Shown here in pieces: positions 27,555-36,848 of a DNA stretch of 64,000 nt. The DNA is from JBKEBQ01 sp047973225. GTDB taxonomy: Bacteria > Bacillota_I > Bacilli_A > Erysipelotrichales > Erysipelotrichaceae. The stretch spans positions 1 through 64,000 of the forward strand of contig JBKEBQ010000007.1 of assembly GCA_047973225.1 (NCBI GenBank), in the 5' to 3' direction. Each line of letters begins with the position of its first letter. Position 1 is the stretch's first letter. The translations under genes were made by a program, and so were the position numbers. The notes under the pieces were generated by a model, which was not told the origin of the DNA, did no database searches, and worked only from the letters and a program-made list of their open reading frames with translations.

Positions 27555-27594
27555 ATACAGAAAAAAATAAATAAATTATATTTTTTTTCTGTAT
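27555..27594. repeat. Imperfectly spaced inverted repeat upstream of the ATPase
   Basis: ATACAGAAAAAA... mirrored by ...TTTTTTTCTGTAT around an AT-rich centre that contains TATAAT on the minus strand. It may be an old operator or promoter of the broken ATPase gene. Confidence 0.4.
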
Positions 27595-27639
27595 CTACCT
27601 TATATCCAACCTTCACGTTGTATAACTCTTCATATCGCA

Positions 27640-27673
27640 AATAAAGAAAAAGACTGCATTTGTTGCAGTCTTT
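27640..27673 (-). terminator. Terminator of hsdM
   Basis: Perfect AAAGACTGCA stem with a 5-nt loop. On the minus strand it is followed by TTCTTTATTT. It lies directly behind the hsdM stop, so no hsdS or hsdR was transcribed after hsdM in the present arrangement. Confidence 0.8.
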
Positions 27674-27690
27674 CTATAATAAATTAATAA

Positions 27691-29307
27691 TTAACTTTTC
27701 ATCTTTTCAATTAATGCGTTAAGTTCTTTCTGCGTTTCTTCATCAGATCCATTTAATTCATTTAACATTTCTAGTAATTTTTCAGTAGTTTCTTTAATTT
27801 CACTTTGCACTGTAGATAATTCTTGAGCGATTTTTGATAGAGGAATTACTTCTTCTTCCTCAAACGTGTCTACATATCGAGGTATATTTAGATTATAATC
27901 ATTTTCTTTTATCTCACTTAAGGTTGCAAGATGTGCATACTTTTCAACACTCTCACGTTTGTCATATGTATCAATAATTGCTTTCAAATGATTCTCGCCT
28001 AATTTATTTTTATTTTTCTCTTTATCAAAGTCATTTGATGCATCAATGAATAATATATCCGTTGTATTTCTTGCTTCTCTTCCTTTAAACACCAATACAC
28101 ATGTTGGAATACTTGTTCCATAGAACAAGTTAGCAGGAAGCCCAATAACCGCATCTAACAAATTATTATCGATGATGTTCTTACGGATTTCTCCCTCGGC
28201 TGCCCCCCTAAAGAGGGCACCATGCGGAAGAACAATCGCCATCGTCCCCTTACTATCTAGATGATATAACCCATGTAAAACAAATGCAAAATCAGCTTTA
28301 GATGCCGGAGCAACACCAAAACTTTTAAATCGTGAGCCTTTTTCTCAATCTATCCCCTTAATATCCCATTTTTGTGAATAAGGAGGATTCGCAACAACCC
28401 CATCAAACTTTAAAGGTATTTGTGTACCATTTTTCTCATCAAATGGCCAATCGATATCTAACGTATCCGCTCTTTTAAGCTCCATGTTTATATAATTAAC
28501 CCTATGCATCATTAAATTCATTCTCGCTAAATTATAAGTTGTTGCACTTAACTCCTGACCATAAAATTCAACACTGCCTTTACGCTCTCCATAAGGCAAC
28601 TCTTTTTGAACGGTCAACAAAAGAGAGCCAGATCCCATAGTAGGATCATACACACGAAACTGTTTCTTATCATCTACTACATACAAAGTAACTAGCTTTG
28701 CCAGTATTTGACTTACTTCATGAGGCGTATAAAACTCTCCATCTTTTTTACCAGCATTTGCTGCGAATTGCCCAATCAAGTATTCATAAGCATCACCTAA
28801 GATATCACGACCAAAATCATCTTTAAATGTAAATCCATTGATCATTAATACAATATCATTTAATGCTTTGGCACGATCATTTGTGCTGGAACCCAATCTT
28901 GTATCTCCTAAATTAACATCTGAGAACACTTTTGAAAAATTTGCTTCAGCAATCTCATTTCTTTTAGCATTCTAATTAAATGCATCAAACATATCTTGAA
29001 AATCACTAACTTTAATCTTGTGATTTTCTATTTTAGATACCAAGGTTTCCCATCTATGTTCAGCATTGATCGCATATCCTATCCCCTTGCTAATTTCTTC
29101 GAGATAATCTTTTTTATCTTGTTCTTTTGTTATTGAATAAAACTCACTTAAACTATTCTGTTTTAAAAACTCATCCTGATTTTTTGATAAATAGCGATAG
29201 AACATAAACGGAAGAATATAGTTTTTATACTCACTCGCATCCATTGTTCCTCTTAGCTTATTAGCCATTGCCCATAATTTGTTTTTAATTGTATTCGCAT
29301 TACTCAT
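27691..29307 (-). pseudogene. hsdM: Type I restriction-modification DNA methyltransferase, two nonsense codons
   Basis: One continuous frame of 539 codons, interrupted only by TAG at 28972-28974 and TGA at 28345-28347. The N-terminal helical domain starts KLWAMANKLRGTMDASEYKNYIL. The S-adenosylmethionine motif DPTMGSGSLLL is near residue 215 and the catalytic NPPYSQKW near 303, followed by DFAFVLHGLYHL. In an active system two HsdM join HsdS and methylate adenine. No hsdS or hsdR is in the window, so the locus is an orphan as well as broken. Upstream AAAGGAAA is a weak ribosome site. Confidence 0.88.
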
Positions 29308-29311
29308 TTTA

Positions 29312-29574
29312 AGGGTTTCCTTTCTTATACAAACATGTGTTTTAATAACGTTTTCTTTAAATTTTTATACTTTTCAACCTTATACTGATGAAGGGTGAGC
29401 TTAAGAAATTAAAGAAACATCAAAGTAATTGTTAGAAATGTTACAAGCATTAGATGCTAATACAAAAGAAACTAAAGATAACTATAAAAAAGTTGATCAA
29501 TTTTGATAAAATGAATTTTATGTCCTATGCATAAATAAATGTCTAATAATGAAAGATAGACATCTTCTCTACAT
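29312..29574. other. Gene-free stretch with a short open remnant
   Basis: On the plus strand two short frames (MKGELKKLKKHQ from about 29382, and LLEMLQALDANTKETKDNY near 29430-29500) look like pieces of one shifted coding sequence, but they are too short to name. Nothing else is seen. Confidence 0.4.
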
Positions 29575-29611
29575 TATAAAAGCCTTATTCAGTTTAAAAC
29601 GGAACAAGGCT
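29575..29611 (-). terminator. Terminator of the double-psi-barrel protein gene
   Basis: AGCCTT / AAGGCT with GTTC / GAAT inner pairs, and TTTTATAA following on the minus strand. Confidence 0.6.
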
Positions 29612-29685
29612 GTGTAAGCTAACTTTTATTGTATATCTAGTTTTGTTTGATTATTGTAATTTTAGTTATCTTTTCAGGAGAATGG

Positions 29686-30417
29686 TCAATTGTAAGATTC
29701 TACGTTAACAACATTACCGCTAAACCGTGATAACACATGGAAACTTCCCCATGTACGAGCATATGGAGATATAAGACGGGTGTCCACGATAAACTCAATC
29801 ATAGAACCACTGCTATCTTGACATCCATTGGTGGTGTGATAGTCGGCTTTTTCATCAACTTTAATGATTTTGAATACTTGTCCCGTGGCAGTTGTAATGC
29901 GGAATTTATTACCCAAAGATCCAAAACTGGAACCTAGGGCTGTAGCGATGAATCCATCACTTGTAACAAGCAATCCATTGGATTGTACACTGGTTTGTGC
30001 ATTGAGAATGCGTCCTTGTACAGAATATGGAGATAAGACACGATAATCCATATAGTTTTTCTTATACGATGATCCAATTGCACAAACACCATACGTTGTA
30101 TAACGAGCTTCTTCAATTCTTGCTAATTCAGCAAGACGTTCAGCTTCTAAACGAGCACGCTCAGCGGCGTCTTTTTCACGCTGTTCTTTGATCGCAATTC
30201 CTTGTAACTTAATATTTTCCATTTTTTCCTGTAAAGAAGCATTGCTCACTTGTATTTTGTGAGTTGCAAACATGGCATCAATGGTCGTTGTATCAATTGT
30301 TTCTTCTTCATCAGCTTCCACAATTACAGGAAGACTACCGATGAGAATTGTTACTAAAATGATAAGTATTGCTGGCACCCAACGGGGGGATGAAGATTCA
30401 TTTTTTTTTGCTTTCAT
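29686..30417 (-). CDS. Membrane-anchored protein with coiled coil and double-psi-barrel (3D/RlpA-like) domain
   Basis: 243 aa; the start follows AAAGGAG. One N-terminal membrane anchor or signal (WVPAILIILVTILIGSLPVIV, about residues 13-33) precedes a charged coiled coil (about 60-105, rich in E, R, A and K). The C-terminal domain (about 145-243: GFIATALGSSFGSLGNKFRIT, IIKVDEKADYHTTNG, SMIEFIVD) resembles the double-psi beta-barrel of 3D and RlpA-type murein enzymes, including the Asp of VDEKAD. It probably acts on or binds peptidoglycan outside the cell. It is intact although it sits between two decayed islands. Confidence 0.7.
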   Translation of the reverse strand: MKAKKNESSSPRWVPAILIILVTILIGSLPVIVEADEEETIDTTTIDAMFATHKIQVSNASLQEKMENIKLQGIAIKEQREKDAAERARLEAERLAELARIEEARYTTYGVCAIGSSYKKNYMDYRVLSPYSVQGRILNAQTSVQSNGLLVTSDGFIATALGSSFGSLGNKFRITTATGQVFKIIKVDEKADYHTTNGCQDSSGSMIEFIVDTRLISPYARTWGSFHVLSRFSGNVVNVESYN

Positions 30418-30592
30418 AATAGGGTCTCCTTTAATAGCTTGTAGTAGCCTTTATTTGATTCTATTTTTCTAGCTATATTTAACAACTGTTACATTATACA
30501 TAAAAAATTTAAAAAATGCAAAATATGCTATTCATTGGCTGGTATCGCTTGTGGTAGAGAAAGGATACTATCTAAAAAAAGCATAATATAAA

Positions 30593-30606
30593 TGTAAAAT
30601 TTTACA
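30593..30606. promoter_or_regulatory. 14-bp perfect palindrome, possible operator
   Basis: TGTAAAATTTTACA, 7 bp before the GGAGGG ribosome site of the bacteriocin-like gene and just behind a possible -10 (CATAAT at 30582-30587). Placement fits a repressor site at the transcription start. Confidence 0.5.
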
Positions 30607-30622
30607 CAAAAAGGAGGGAAGG

Positions 30623-30817
30623 ATGACGAGAGCAAGCAAGTTTGTTTTTGTCGCATTATTAGGTGCTATCATTATTGGTGGGCTACCAAATGCTGCTAGT
30701 ATGTTAGGCGTTAGCACATATGCTACAACAAGAATAGTTGATTCGATCATGGTGGGCATGAGCATTTGGTCAGTGCTTGGGCTTCTGTCATCAAAGGGAT
30801 TATGGAAATTAAATTGA
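30623..30817 (+). pseudogene. Truncated circular-bacteriocin precursor (AS-48/circularin-like)
   Basis: 64-codon frame with a strong AAAGGAGGG ribosome site. A hydrophobic leader of about 26 residues (SKFVFVALLGAIIIGGLPNAA) precedes MLGVSTYATTRIVDSIMVG and MSIWSVLG. That stretch parallels the mature start of circularin A (LGVQTAAATTIV...VTVLG) and AS-48. Known mature circles have 58-70 residues; here only about 38 remain. The DNA after SVLG, read in another frame, gives SAWASVIKGIMEIK, which resembles the lost amphipathic tail, so a small deletion with frameshift is likely. The following genes match the accessory genes of such clusters. Confidence 0.6.
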
Positions 30818-31235
30818 ATAATTGTGAAATCAAAATTAACGAGAACATAATTCTCGAAAATGTAAATGCCGAAATAATAGAGGGGAATTTTTATCGCATT
30901 ACAGGAGCGAACGGTAGTGGAAAAACAGTTTTAATGAATACACTATTGGGAATTTATACGAATGTTAAAGAAAAAAAGAAAATTATATATGAGAAACATA
31001 ACATTTGTTATATTGGTGATGTTCCTTTTTTCTTTGATAATGACAAAATATCAGACGTAACGGATACGATATGCTTTTTTTACCGTACAGATAAAGAGAT
31101 CTTAAGGCAAATATATAAAAATATGGATATCGATTTTGAGTCGCTTAAAGGCAAAAAAATATTTGAATTGTCAAAAGGAATGAGAAAAAAATAATGATTG
31201 CGCTTTTATTTTTAGATACTTTGAAAGTTTTCTAA
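30802..31235 (+). pseudogene. ABC transporter ATPase, frameshifted and cut before Walker B
   Basis: Starts MEIKLNNCEIKINENIILENVN, with Walker A GANGSGKTVL and signature LSKGMRKK. There the frame stops (TAA at 31192) in a run of seven A. One more A restores KIMIALLFLDT, after which the sequence ends at TAA 31233 without Walker B (normally ILDEP...LD). The family is the CcmA-like ATPase that works with a separate ABC-2 permease and is found in AS-48-type clusters (the AS-48D position). It overlaps the end of the bacteriocin remnant. Confidence 0.75.
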
Positions 31236-31249
31236 GGTAAGGAAAAGTT

Positions 31250-31690
31250 ATGAGAGAGGGTATTTTAATTGTTTATTTTATATGTTCTTTGTTACTCATT
31301 GATTACTATGATGGATATATACCATCCAAAAGAATGGTCATGAATTTGTTTATTATAAGTAGATTTAAAGTGATGTTATTCGTTTATCTTCAAGCATTAA
31401 AAAGACGATGGCTCCTATTTCTTACAGCTGTACTTATAGCTGGTGAATACGTACTACAATGCCCAGTATTTTTTCAGTATTTCCTTTTTTTAGTTATTTT
31501 GTCTGTAGTCACTCCCTATTTATCCTATTATCGGCAGTTTCAATTCCTTCGATATGGCTTGTATGGAATTCCTGTTTTTTTATTGTACTTCGATATGGAA
31601 TATTTACTATATGGATATTTTATAATTAATTTTTTAATTCTGTTTTGGATATATCAAAGCGTTGATATAAATCCGTATGAAATAAAGTAA
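31250..31690 (+). CDS. Membrane protein of the bacteriocin-like cluster
   Basis: 146 aa with four or more hydrophobic segments (start MREGILIVYFICSLLLIDYYDG; then FLTAVLIAGEYVL, FFQYFLFLVILSVVTPYL, YGYFIINFLILFWIY). Ribosome site AGGAAAAG. It follows the truncated ATPase and may be its permease partner or a shortened form of it. No motif fixes the family. AT content and codon use match its neighbours. Confidence 0.55.
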   Translation: MREGILIVYFICSLLLIDYYDGYIPSKRMVMNLFIISRFKVMLFVYLQALKRRWLLFLTAVLIAGEYVLQCPVFFQYFLFLVILSVVTPYLSYYRQFQFLRYGLYGIPVFLLYFDMEYLLYGYFIINFLILFWIYQSVDINPYEIK

Positions 31691-31711
31691 AAGAAGGAAG
31701 CCAATCGTGAA

Positions 31712-32371
31712 GTGCTTAGAAAGTTTATATATCCGATCATTATCATTATTTTATTTTTAATATCGTCGGAATTTCCTATCTTTAAAATTTTGCCTATGGA
31801 GCAGGGAATCATCTTTGTTTTACTCTACTTGATTACGCAAGTAGAACTTAATATTACAGAAAATACAATAGTGTTACTAACATATCGATCTAAGGCGTAT
31901 TTAAATATGGTGAAATCATCAAAAGTGAATATTCGTTTTTTTGATAAAAAAATGATGCAAAAAGTGATAAAAAATATGAATATAATCATTACATTATTAT
32001 TTTGTTTAGGTGTATACAGTAATCAGGTATTTGAATATAGCATTTTATTATTGGGTGCAATACTTCTCTTGATTTCAAGTGTGGATCTTTTTTTGTATCA
32101 TTGTGTTTTGCAAAGATCAATAGTATATGGAAATAAGATTGTAAGAACAACCATCACACTATTGATAAATGCTGTTGTACTACAATATGTTACATATTAT
32201 AGTGTTATTAATTTTTATCAAAAAAATCATGAAACAGAACCATTTTGGAGTATGCTTCAGTTTGGGTTTTTAACGATATTTATAATCGTAATCGGTTACT
32301 GTATTTATAGGTATTGTAAATTATTTCAAGTGCATACGAATGAATGCAATGAAACGAGTAGTAGTGTATGA
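31712..32371 (+). CDS. Multi-spanning membrane protein of the bacteriocin-like cluster
   Basis: 219 aa from the GTG at 31712, about 11 nt behind AGGAAG. Four or five membrane helices: residues about 5-20, 28-45, 90-108, 112-128 and 140-165, with a last one near 185-205. Its end overlaps the next gene as TATGA. In AS-48 clusters a membrane protein of similar size precedes the membrane-fusion protein (E before F), and this gene occupies that place. Identity rests on position only. Confidence 0.5.
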   Translation: MLRKFIYPIIIIILFLISSEFPIFKILPMEQGIIFVLLYLITQVELNITENTIVLLTYRSKAYLNMVKSSKVNIRFFDKKMMQKVIKNMNIIITLLFCLGVYSNQVFEYSILLLGAILLLISSVDLFLYHCVLQRSIVYGNKIVRTTITLLINAVVLQYVTYYSVINFYQKNHETEPFWSMLQFGFLTIFIIVIGYCIYRYCKLFQVHTNECNETSSSV

Positions 32372-32899
32372 AGGGAGAGAATGTGAAACGAATATTAAAA
32401 ATAATCATTTTGATCTTTTTATTTTCTGGTTGTGCGAAGCAAATTAGCAAGAATGAGAGTTCTTTTACATTTTTATCAAATGAAAAAATTATTGCATTGA
32501 TAAGTGAAAATGATGTTGATCATTTAACAAAAGATACACAATATACTATTAAAAATAGACTGAAAAAGAGTATCGGTAGCGTAGTGTTCAAGTCTTTCGT
32601 TCCCAATGAGGATACAACTAAGAAAGGGCAAATGTATATTATAATGCGATATTTGAAATTACTTTAAACGAAGGGATAGTTCTCAAAAAAATGAAAGTGT
32701 TTTTATTAACTATGCAGATACTCGTTATTTAGTACCAGAAGCTTATATTCTAGAAAAAGGCCAGACATTATATGTGCAAGATGCTATGGAAAACATGGTG
32801 GTAGTGGAAGGGGAAAAGCGCGATGGTTATTTTGAAGTGCGTAAAGGTTTGAAGGACAAACAAAAGATGTATAAAATTCGTGAGGAAGATACCCCGTGA
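32368..32899 (+). pseudogene. HlyD/MacA-type membrane fusion protein (lipoprotein), frameshifted and shortened
   Basis: The probable start is the GTG at 32383 (GGGAGAG upstream), giving MKRILKIIILIFLFSGCAKQ with a lipobox Cys. The frame ends at 32667. Shifted frames then give the C-terminal part: KRRDSSQKNESVFINYADTR, then YLVPEAYILEKGQTLYVQDA and ..VVVEGEKRDGYFEVRKGLK, which is the typical barrel end of MacA/HlyD adaptors, ending at TGA 32897. Together they are about half the normal length of a fusion protein, so there is an internal deletion too. The next ATPase and permease are its expected partners. Confidence 0.7.
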
Positions 32900-33561
32900 T
32901 TATATTAGAAAATGTTAGTAAGACCTATCTATCCAACGGGAAACAGGTTTTTAAAGACATAAATTTAAAAATAAATTCTGATGACTTTGCTGTTTTGATT
33001 GACGAAAGTGGTTCTGGAAAGAGTACTCTGTTGAAAATACTGGGTTGTTTAGATGCTCGATTTGAAGGAATGATGATGGATGCTCAAAGAATAAATTCAA
33101 GTAGTGTGGATGAATCCACGCTGGCAAAGATTAGGAAAAATAAAATCGGATATATATTTCAAGATTTTAAACTATTAAATGAGTATACGATAAGGCAAAA
33201 CTTGGAAATTATTTTAAGTATTACGGAAACGAATGATAAAGACAAAGTAATTCAAAATGCTTTGAATGAAGTAAATTTATCATGTGGAATTTTAGATTAT
33301 TTTCCATATCAACTAAGTGGCGGACAAAAGCAAAGAATTGCAATTGCTAGGGCGTTATTGAAGAGTCCAGATGTCATCATTGGTGATGAAATAACGGGAG
33401 CGCTAGACAAGAAAAATAGTAATAAAATAATGAATATTTTAACCCAATTAAATCATAATGGAACAATTGTTATCATCGCAACACACGATGATGATTATAT
33501 AACATTAGGCAATCGGATTATCGAGCTAAAGGAGAAGGTGGTGAATGAACGTAAGAAGTAG
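32896..33561 (+). CDS. MacB/LolD-type ABC ATPase with altered Walker A
   Basis: 221 aa from the GTG at 32896, overlapping the end of the fusion-protein remnant. The Walker A region reads LIDESGSGKSTLL: the usual first Gly is Asp, while GSGKST is kept. Q-loop YIFQDFKLL, signature LSGGQKQR, Walker B VIIGDEITGALD and H-loop ATHDDD are all present. Such ATPases power three-part exporters, and in AS-48 clusters the G protein of EFGH has this role. The reading frame is intact although its permease and adaptor are broken. Confidence 0.8.
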   Translation: MIILENVSKTYLSNGKQVFKDINLKINSDDFAVLIDESGSGKSTLLKILGCLDARFEGMMMDAQRINSSSVDESTLAKIRKNKIGYIFQDFKLLNEYTIRQNLEIILSITETNDKDKVIQNALNEVNLSCGILDYFPYQLSGGQKQRIAIARALLKSPDVIIGDEITGALDKKNSNKIMNILTQLNHNGTIVIIATHDDDYITLGNRIIELKEKVVNERKK

Positions 33562-34300
33562 CATCAAATTAACCGTTTATTATTAAAAAAACAGTTATAA
33601 AAAAAATAATAAATATCGTATTCATGATAACCTTTAGTTTGACGATGATTTTTACGATTTTGTTTGCGTCTTCAACGATGCTACATACCATTATGAAACA
33701 AATGAATCAAGATTTTTTATTGTACCCAGTGTATAGCAATGGCAGTGCGTATAATAATGAGGATTTGTTAATCAATGATCTTAAACTAGAAATTTATGAT
33801 AAGGACGTATATAAAATACGAGCCCAAGAAATGTTTATGGATATTCATAATCAAGTAGAGAATGGAAATGTACAATATCAAAAAACAAGCATAGATATGT
33901 CAATGATACTTTCTTCAATAGTTGATTTATAACGGCTTTTTTAATGGGGTTTTCAATTATCATATTTATCTTATCTATTTTATCGATATCTAGTGTTGTG
34001 CATCTTTCGGCAATAGAGCGAAAAGATGAGTTCATTATTTTGAAAACATTTGGCTTAAAAGATAAAGAAATATCAAATTTGTTGGTCATTGAAATAGCTA
34101 TGTTGATTTTATTATCACTATGCATATCTGTTTTGATTTCGTTTTTATTAGTGTTGGTTATAGCTTTAACATTAAGCGTAAACTTCTTTATTAATCTTCC
34201 TGTTTGCATGATTGCTTTTCTGCTATCTTTTGGGTGTGGGTTATTAGCAGCTGTGATTTCTTCTAAAAATATACAAATGGCAGATGTTGATGATATATAA
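33545..34300 (+). pseudogene. MacB/FtsX-type permease, frameshifted and shortened
   Basis: Starts MNVRSSIKLTV overlapping the ATPase, shifts frame into PFIIKKTVIKKIINIVFMITFSLTMIF (first helix), continues through an outer-domain piece to TAA at 33930, then changes frame again into the last helices with the cytoplasmic loop ERKDEFIILKTFGLKDKEI that is typical of MacB-type permeases. It is about 250 codons against roughly 400 normally, so the outer domain is largely deleted. With the adaptor and ATPase it forms the EFGH-like export part of the cluster. Confidence 0.72.
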
Positions 34301-34455
34301 TACTAAAAAATGATGATGTATATTTCATTATGGAACTATGCGGTTTCTGTTTTCTTTGTGCATAGCATAAAACAGTTTTTGTAATACAATGATACCTTTA
34401 CATTCTTGTGTAAGAAAATAATTAATTTTCAAGAAAATAATGTTTTGAAATATAC

Positions 34456-34461
34456 TATAAT
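34456..34461 (+). promoter_or_regulatory. -10 element for nrdDG
   Basis: TATAAT 26 nt before the nrdD start. I looked for paired NrdR boxes upstream and do not see them. Confidence 0.45.
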
Positions 34462-34487
34462 AAAACATATATATAGGTGGTGGTTGT

Positions 34488-36848
34488 ATGATTAATAAAA
34501 TCAAAAAAAGAGATGGTAGAGAAATTCAGTTTACGCCTGAAAAAATAACAAGAGCTATTTTTTTAGCAGCAAGTGCGGTAGCTAAGGGAGAGGGTGTTGA
34601 AGCGGATTATGAAGAAGCAGAAGTTCTTACGGATCGTGTTGTTGGATATTTAAATAGTCTTTATAAACAAGAGGTTCCCAGCGTTGAACAAGTACAGGAT
34701 GCGGTTGTTCGTACTTTAATTGAAAGCGGACATGCGAAAACCAGTGAAGCCTATATTTTATATCGTAGCGATCGTACAAGAATGCGCAATATTCATTCCC
34801 AATTAATGAAATCCATTCGTGAAATTACGTATGCAGACGCAAAAGAATCGGATATGAAGCGAGATAATGCCAATATTGATGGGAATACAGCAATGGGTAC
34901 GATGTTACAGTACGGAAGTGCTGTATCAAAAGAATTTTGTTTGAACCAAGTGATTTCTCCAAAATTTGCGCGTATGCATATTGGTGGAGATATTCATATA
35001 CATGATTTAGATTTTATGAATATGGGGACATTAACATGTTGTCAAATTGACTTGGATACATTGTTTCGTGGGGGGTTTTCAACAGGACACGGATTTTTAC
35101 GGGAACCACAGGATATTGCATCGTATGCAGCACTGGCTGCCATTGCGATTCAAAGCAATCAAAATGATCAACATGGCGGACAAAGTATTCCGGCCTTTGA
35201 CTTTTATTTAGCAAAGGGGGTTGCAAAAACATTTCGCAAACGATATCTTGCAAATTTAAAAAAGGCCATCTATTTCGTAGTTGGCAATGATGTTGATATC
35301 GAAGAAGATATGATCAAGATTGAAAAAACATGCAAAGCTTCACCTAGTCTAGAAATGGACTATACATTTTTAGATGCATTAAACAAATATTTAAAGACAA
35401 CATTTCGTATTGGAGATGAAAAAATTTCAGAAATCAATGTTTTCACCTATAAGGAAGCAAGAGATGAATGTGATCAGTTAACATACCAAGCGATGGAAGG
35501 ATTTATCCATAATTTAAATACCATGCATTCTCGTGCTGGAGCACAAGTTCCTTTTTCCAGTATTAATTTTGGAACTGATACATCAACAGAAGGACGAATG
35601 TTGATGAAAAACTTATTGTTGGCACAAGAAGCAGGGCTGGGAAATGGAGAAACACCAATTTTTCCAATTCTGATCTTTAAAGTAAAAGAGGGTGTCAATT
35701 ATAATCCCAACGATCCTAATTATGATTTGTTTCAACTTAGTATACGCGTGAGTGCAAAGCGTTTGTTTCCCAACTTTGTGTTTGTGGATGCGCCTTTCAA
35801 TTCGCAATATTATCGAGAAGGAGATGTACGCAGTGAAATTGCCACCATGGGATGCCGTACGAGAGTGATTTCAAATGTGAATGGCGAAGAAACCTCTGTT
35901 GGTAGAGGAAACAATTCCTTTACGACAATCAATTTACCACGACTAGGGATAAAACATGGTGTCGTTGGTAAGAAGGGCTTTTTTGATCGCAGTGCTTTTT
36001 TTGCGGAGTTGGAAGAAAATGTGGTTTTGGTAATTGAGCAATTATTAGAACGCGGGATTATTCAATCCAATAAAAAAGTAAAAAACTTTCCATTTCTTAT
36101 GGGTCAAGGTGTTTGGATGGGGGCAGATGCATACGATTGGGAAGATACGCTTGATGGATTGGTAAAAAACGGAACATATGCGATTGGTTTTATTGGTTTG
36201 GCAGAATGTTTGGTTGCACTGATTGCTAAACATCATGGTGAAAGTGAAGAAGCACAAGCATTAGGTTTGGAAATTGTTGGTTTTATGCGTAAGTGTTGTG
36301 ACGATGCAACAAAAAAATATCATTTGAATATTGGTGTAATTGCAACGCCTGCGGAAGGACTCTCGGGAAGATTCACCAAACAAGATCGCGACACCTATGG
36401 AAAAATCAAAGGTGTAACGGATAGAGCATATTATACAAATTCTAACCATGTTCCAGTACACTATCCATTAGGAGCATTTGATAAGATAAAAATTGAAGCA
36501 CCCTATCATGCACTTACGAATGCCGGACATATTACCTATGTTGAATTGGATGGAGATCCGCTTCATAATCTTGACGCTTTTGAAGCGGTTGTTCGTTGTA
36601 TGAAAGAAAGTGGTATTGGGTATGGAAGTATCAATCATCCATTAGATCGTGACCCTATTTGTGGCTTTTCTGGTGTACTTGAAGGCGATGTGTGTCCAAA
36701 ATGTGGTCGTGATGAAAATGACTCTGATATCAAATTTGATCGTATTCGTCGGATTACAGGCTACTTGGTAGGAACTTTAGATCGTTTTAACAATGGGAAA
36801 GCAGCGGAAGAAAAAGACCGTGTCAAACATTCTGTAAATGCGCATTAG
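34488..36848 (+). CDS. nrdD: Anaerobic ribonucleoside-triphosphate reductase, large subunit
   Basis: 786 aa. An N-terminal ATP-cone (MINKIKKRDGREIQFTPEKI) is the allosteric site. TLTCCQIDL holds a core Cys of the barrel, GMG-type loops follow, and the C-terminus has a four-Cys zinc site (CGF near 725, CPKC near 737-740) and the glycyl-radical segment RRITGYLVGTLDRF near 754, where the Gly of TGYL is the expected radical carrier. It makes dNTPs without oxygen. The start follows AGGTGGTGG. The last 11 bp overlap nrdG. Confidence 0.96.
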   Translation: MINKIKKRDGREIQFTPEKITRAIFLAASAVAKGEGVEADYEEAEVLTDRVVGYLNSLYKQEVPSVEQVQDAVVRTLIESGHAKTSEAYILYRSDRTRMRNIHSQLMKSIREITYADAKESDMKRDNANIDGNTAMGTMLQYGSAVSKEFCLNQVISPKFARMHIGGDIHIHDLDFMNMGTLTCCQIDLDTLFRGGFSTGHGFLREPQDIASYAALAAIAIQSNQNDQHGGQSIPAFDFYLAKGVAKTFRKRYLANLKKAIYFVVGNDVDIEEDMIKIEKTCKASPSLEMDYTFLDALNKYLKTTFRIGDEKISEINVFTYKEARDECDQLTYQAMEGFIHNLNTMHSRAGAQVPFSSINFGTDTSTEGRMLMKNLLLAQEAGLGNGETPIFPILIFKVKEGVNYNPNDPNYDLFQLSIRVSAKRLFPNFVFVDAPFNSQYYREGDVRSEIATMGCRTRVISNVNGEETSVGRGNNSFTTINLPRLGIKHGVVGKKGFFDRSAFFAELEENVVLVIEQLLERGIIQSNKKVKNFPFLMGQGVWMGADAYDWEDTLDGLVKNGTYAIGFIGLAECLVALIAKHHGESEEAQALGLEIVGFMRKCCDDATKKYHLNIGVIATPAEGLSGRFTKQDRDTYGKIKGVTDRAYYTNSNHVPVHYPLGAFDKIKIEAPYHALTNAGHITYVELDGDPLHNLDAFEAVVRCMKESGIGYGSINHPLDRDPICGFSGVLEGDVCPKCGRDENDSDIKFDRIRRITGYLVGTLDRFNNGKAAEEKDRVKHSVNAH

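Noticed and set aside
26469..29307. TGA read as tryptophan (Mollicutes-type code), because TGA replaces an expected Trp in RhuM and interrupts hsdM
   Set aside because: Intact genes such as addB, folD, purN and the PTS regulator end in TGA at the right place, and TAG and TAA stops also interrupt the remnants. It is decay, not recoding.
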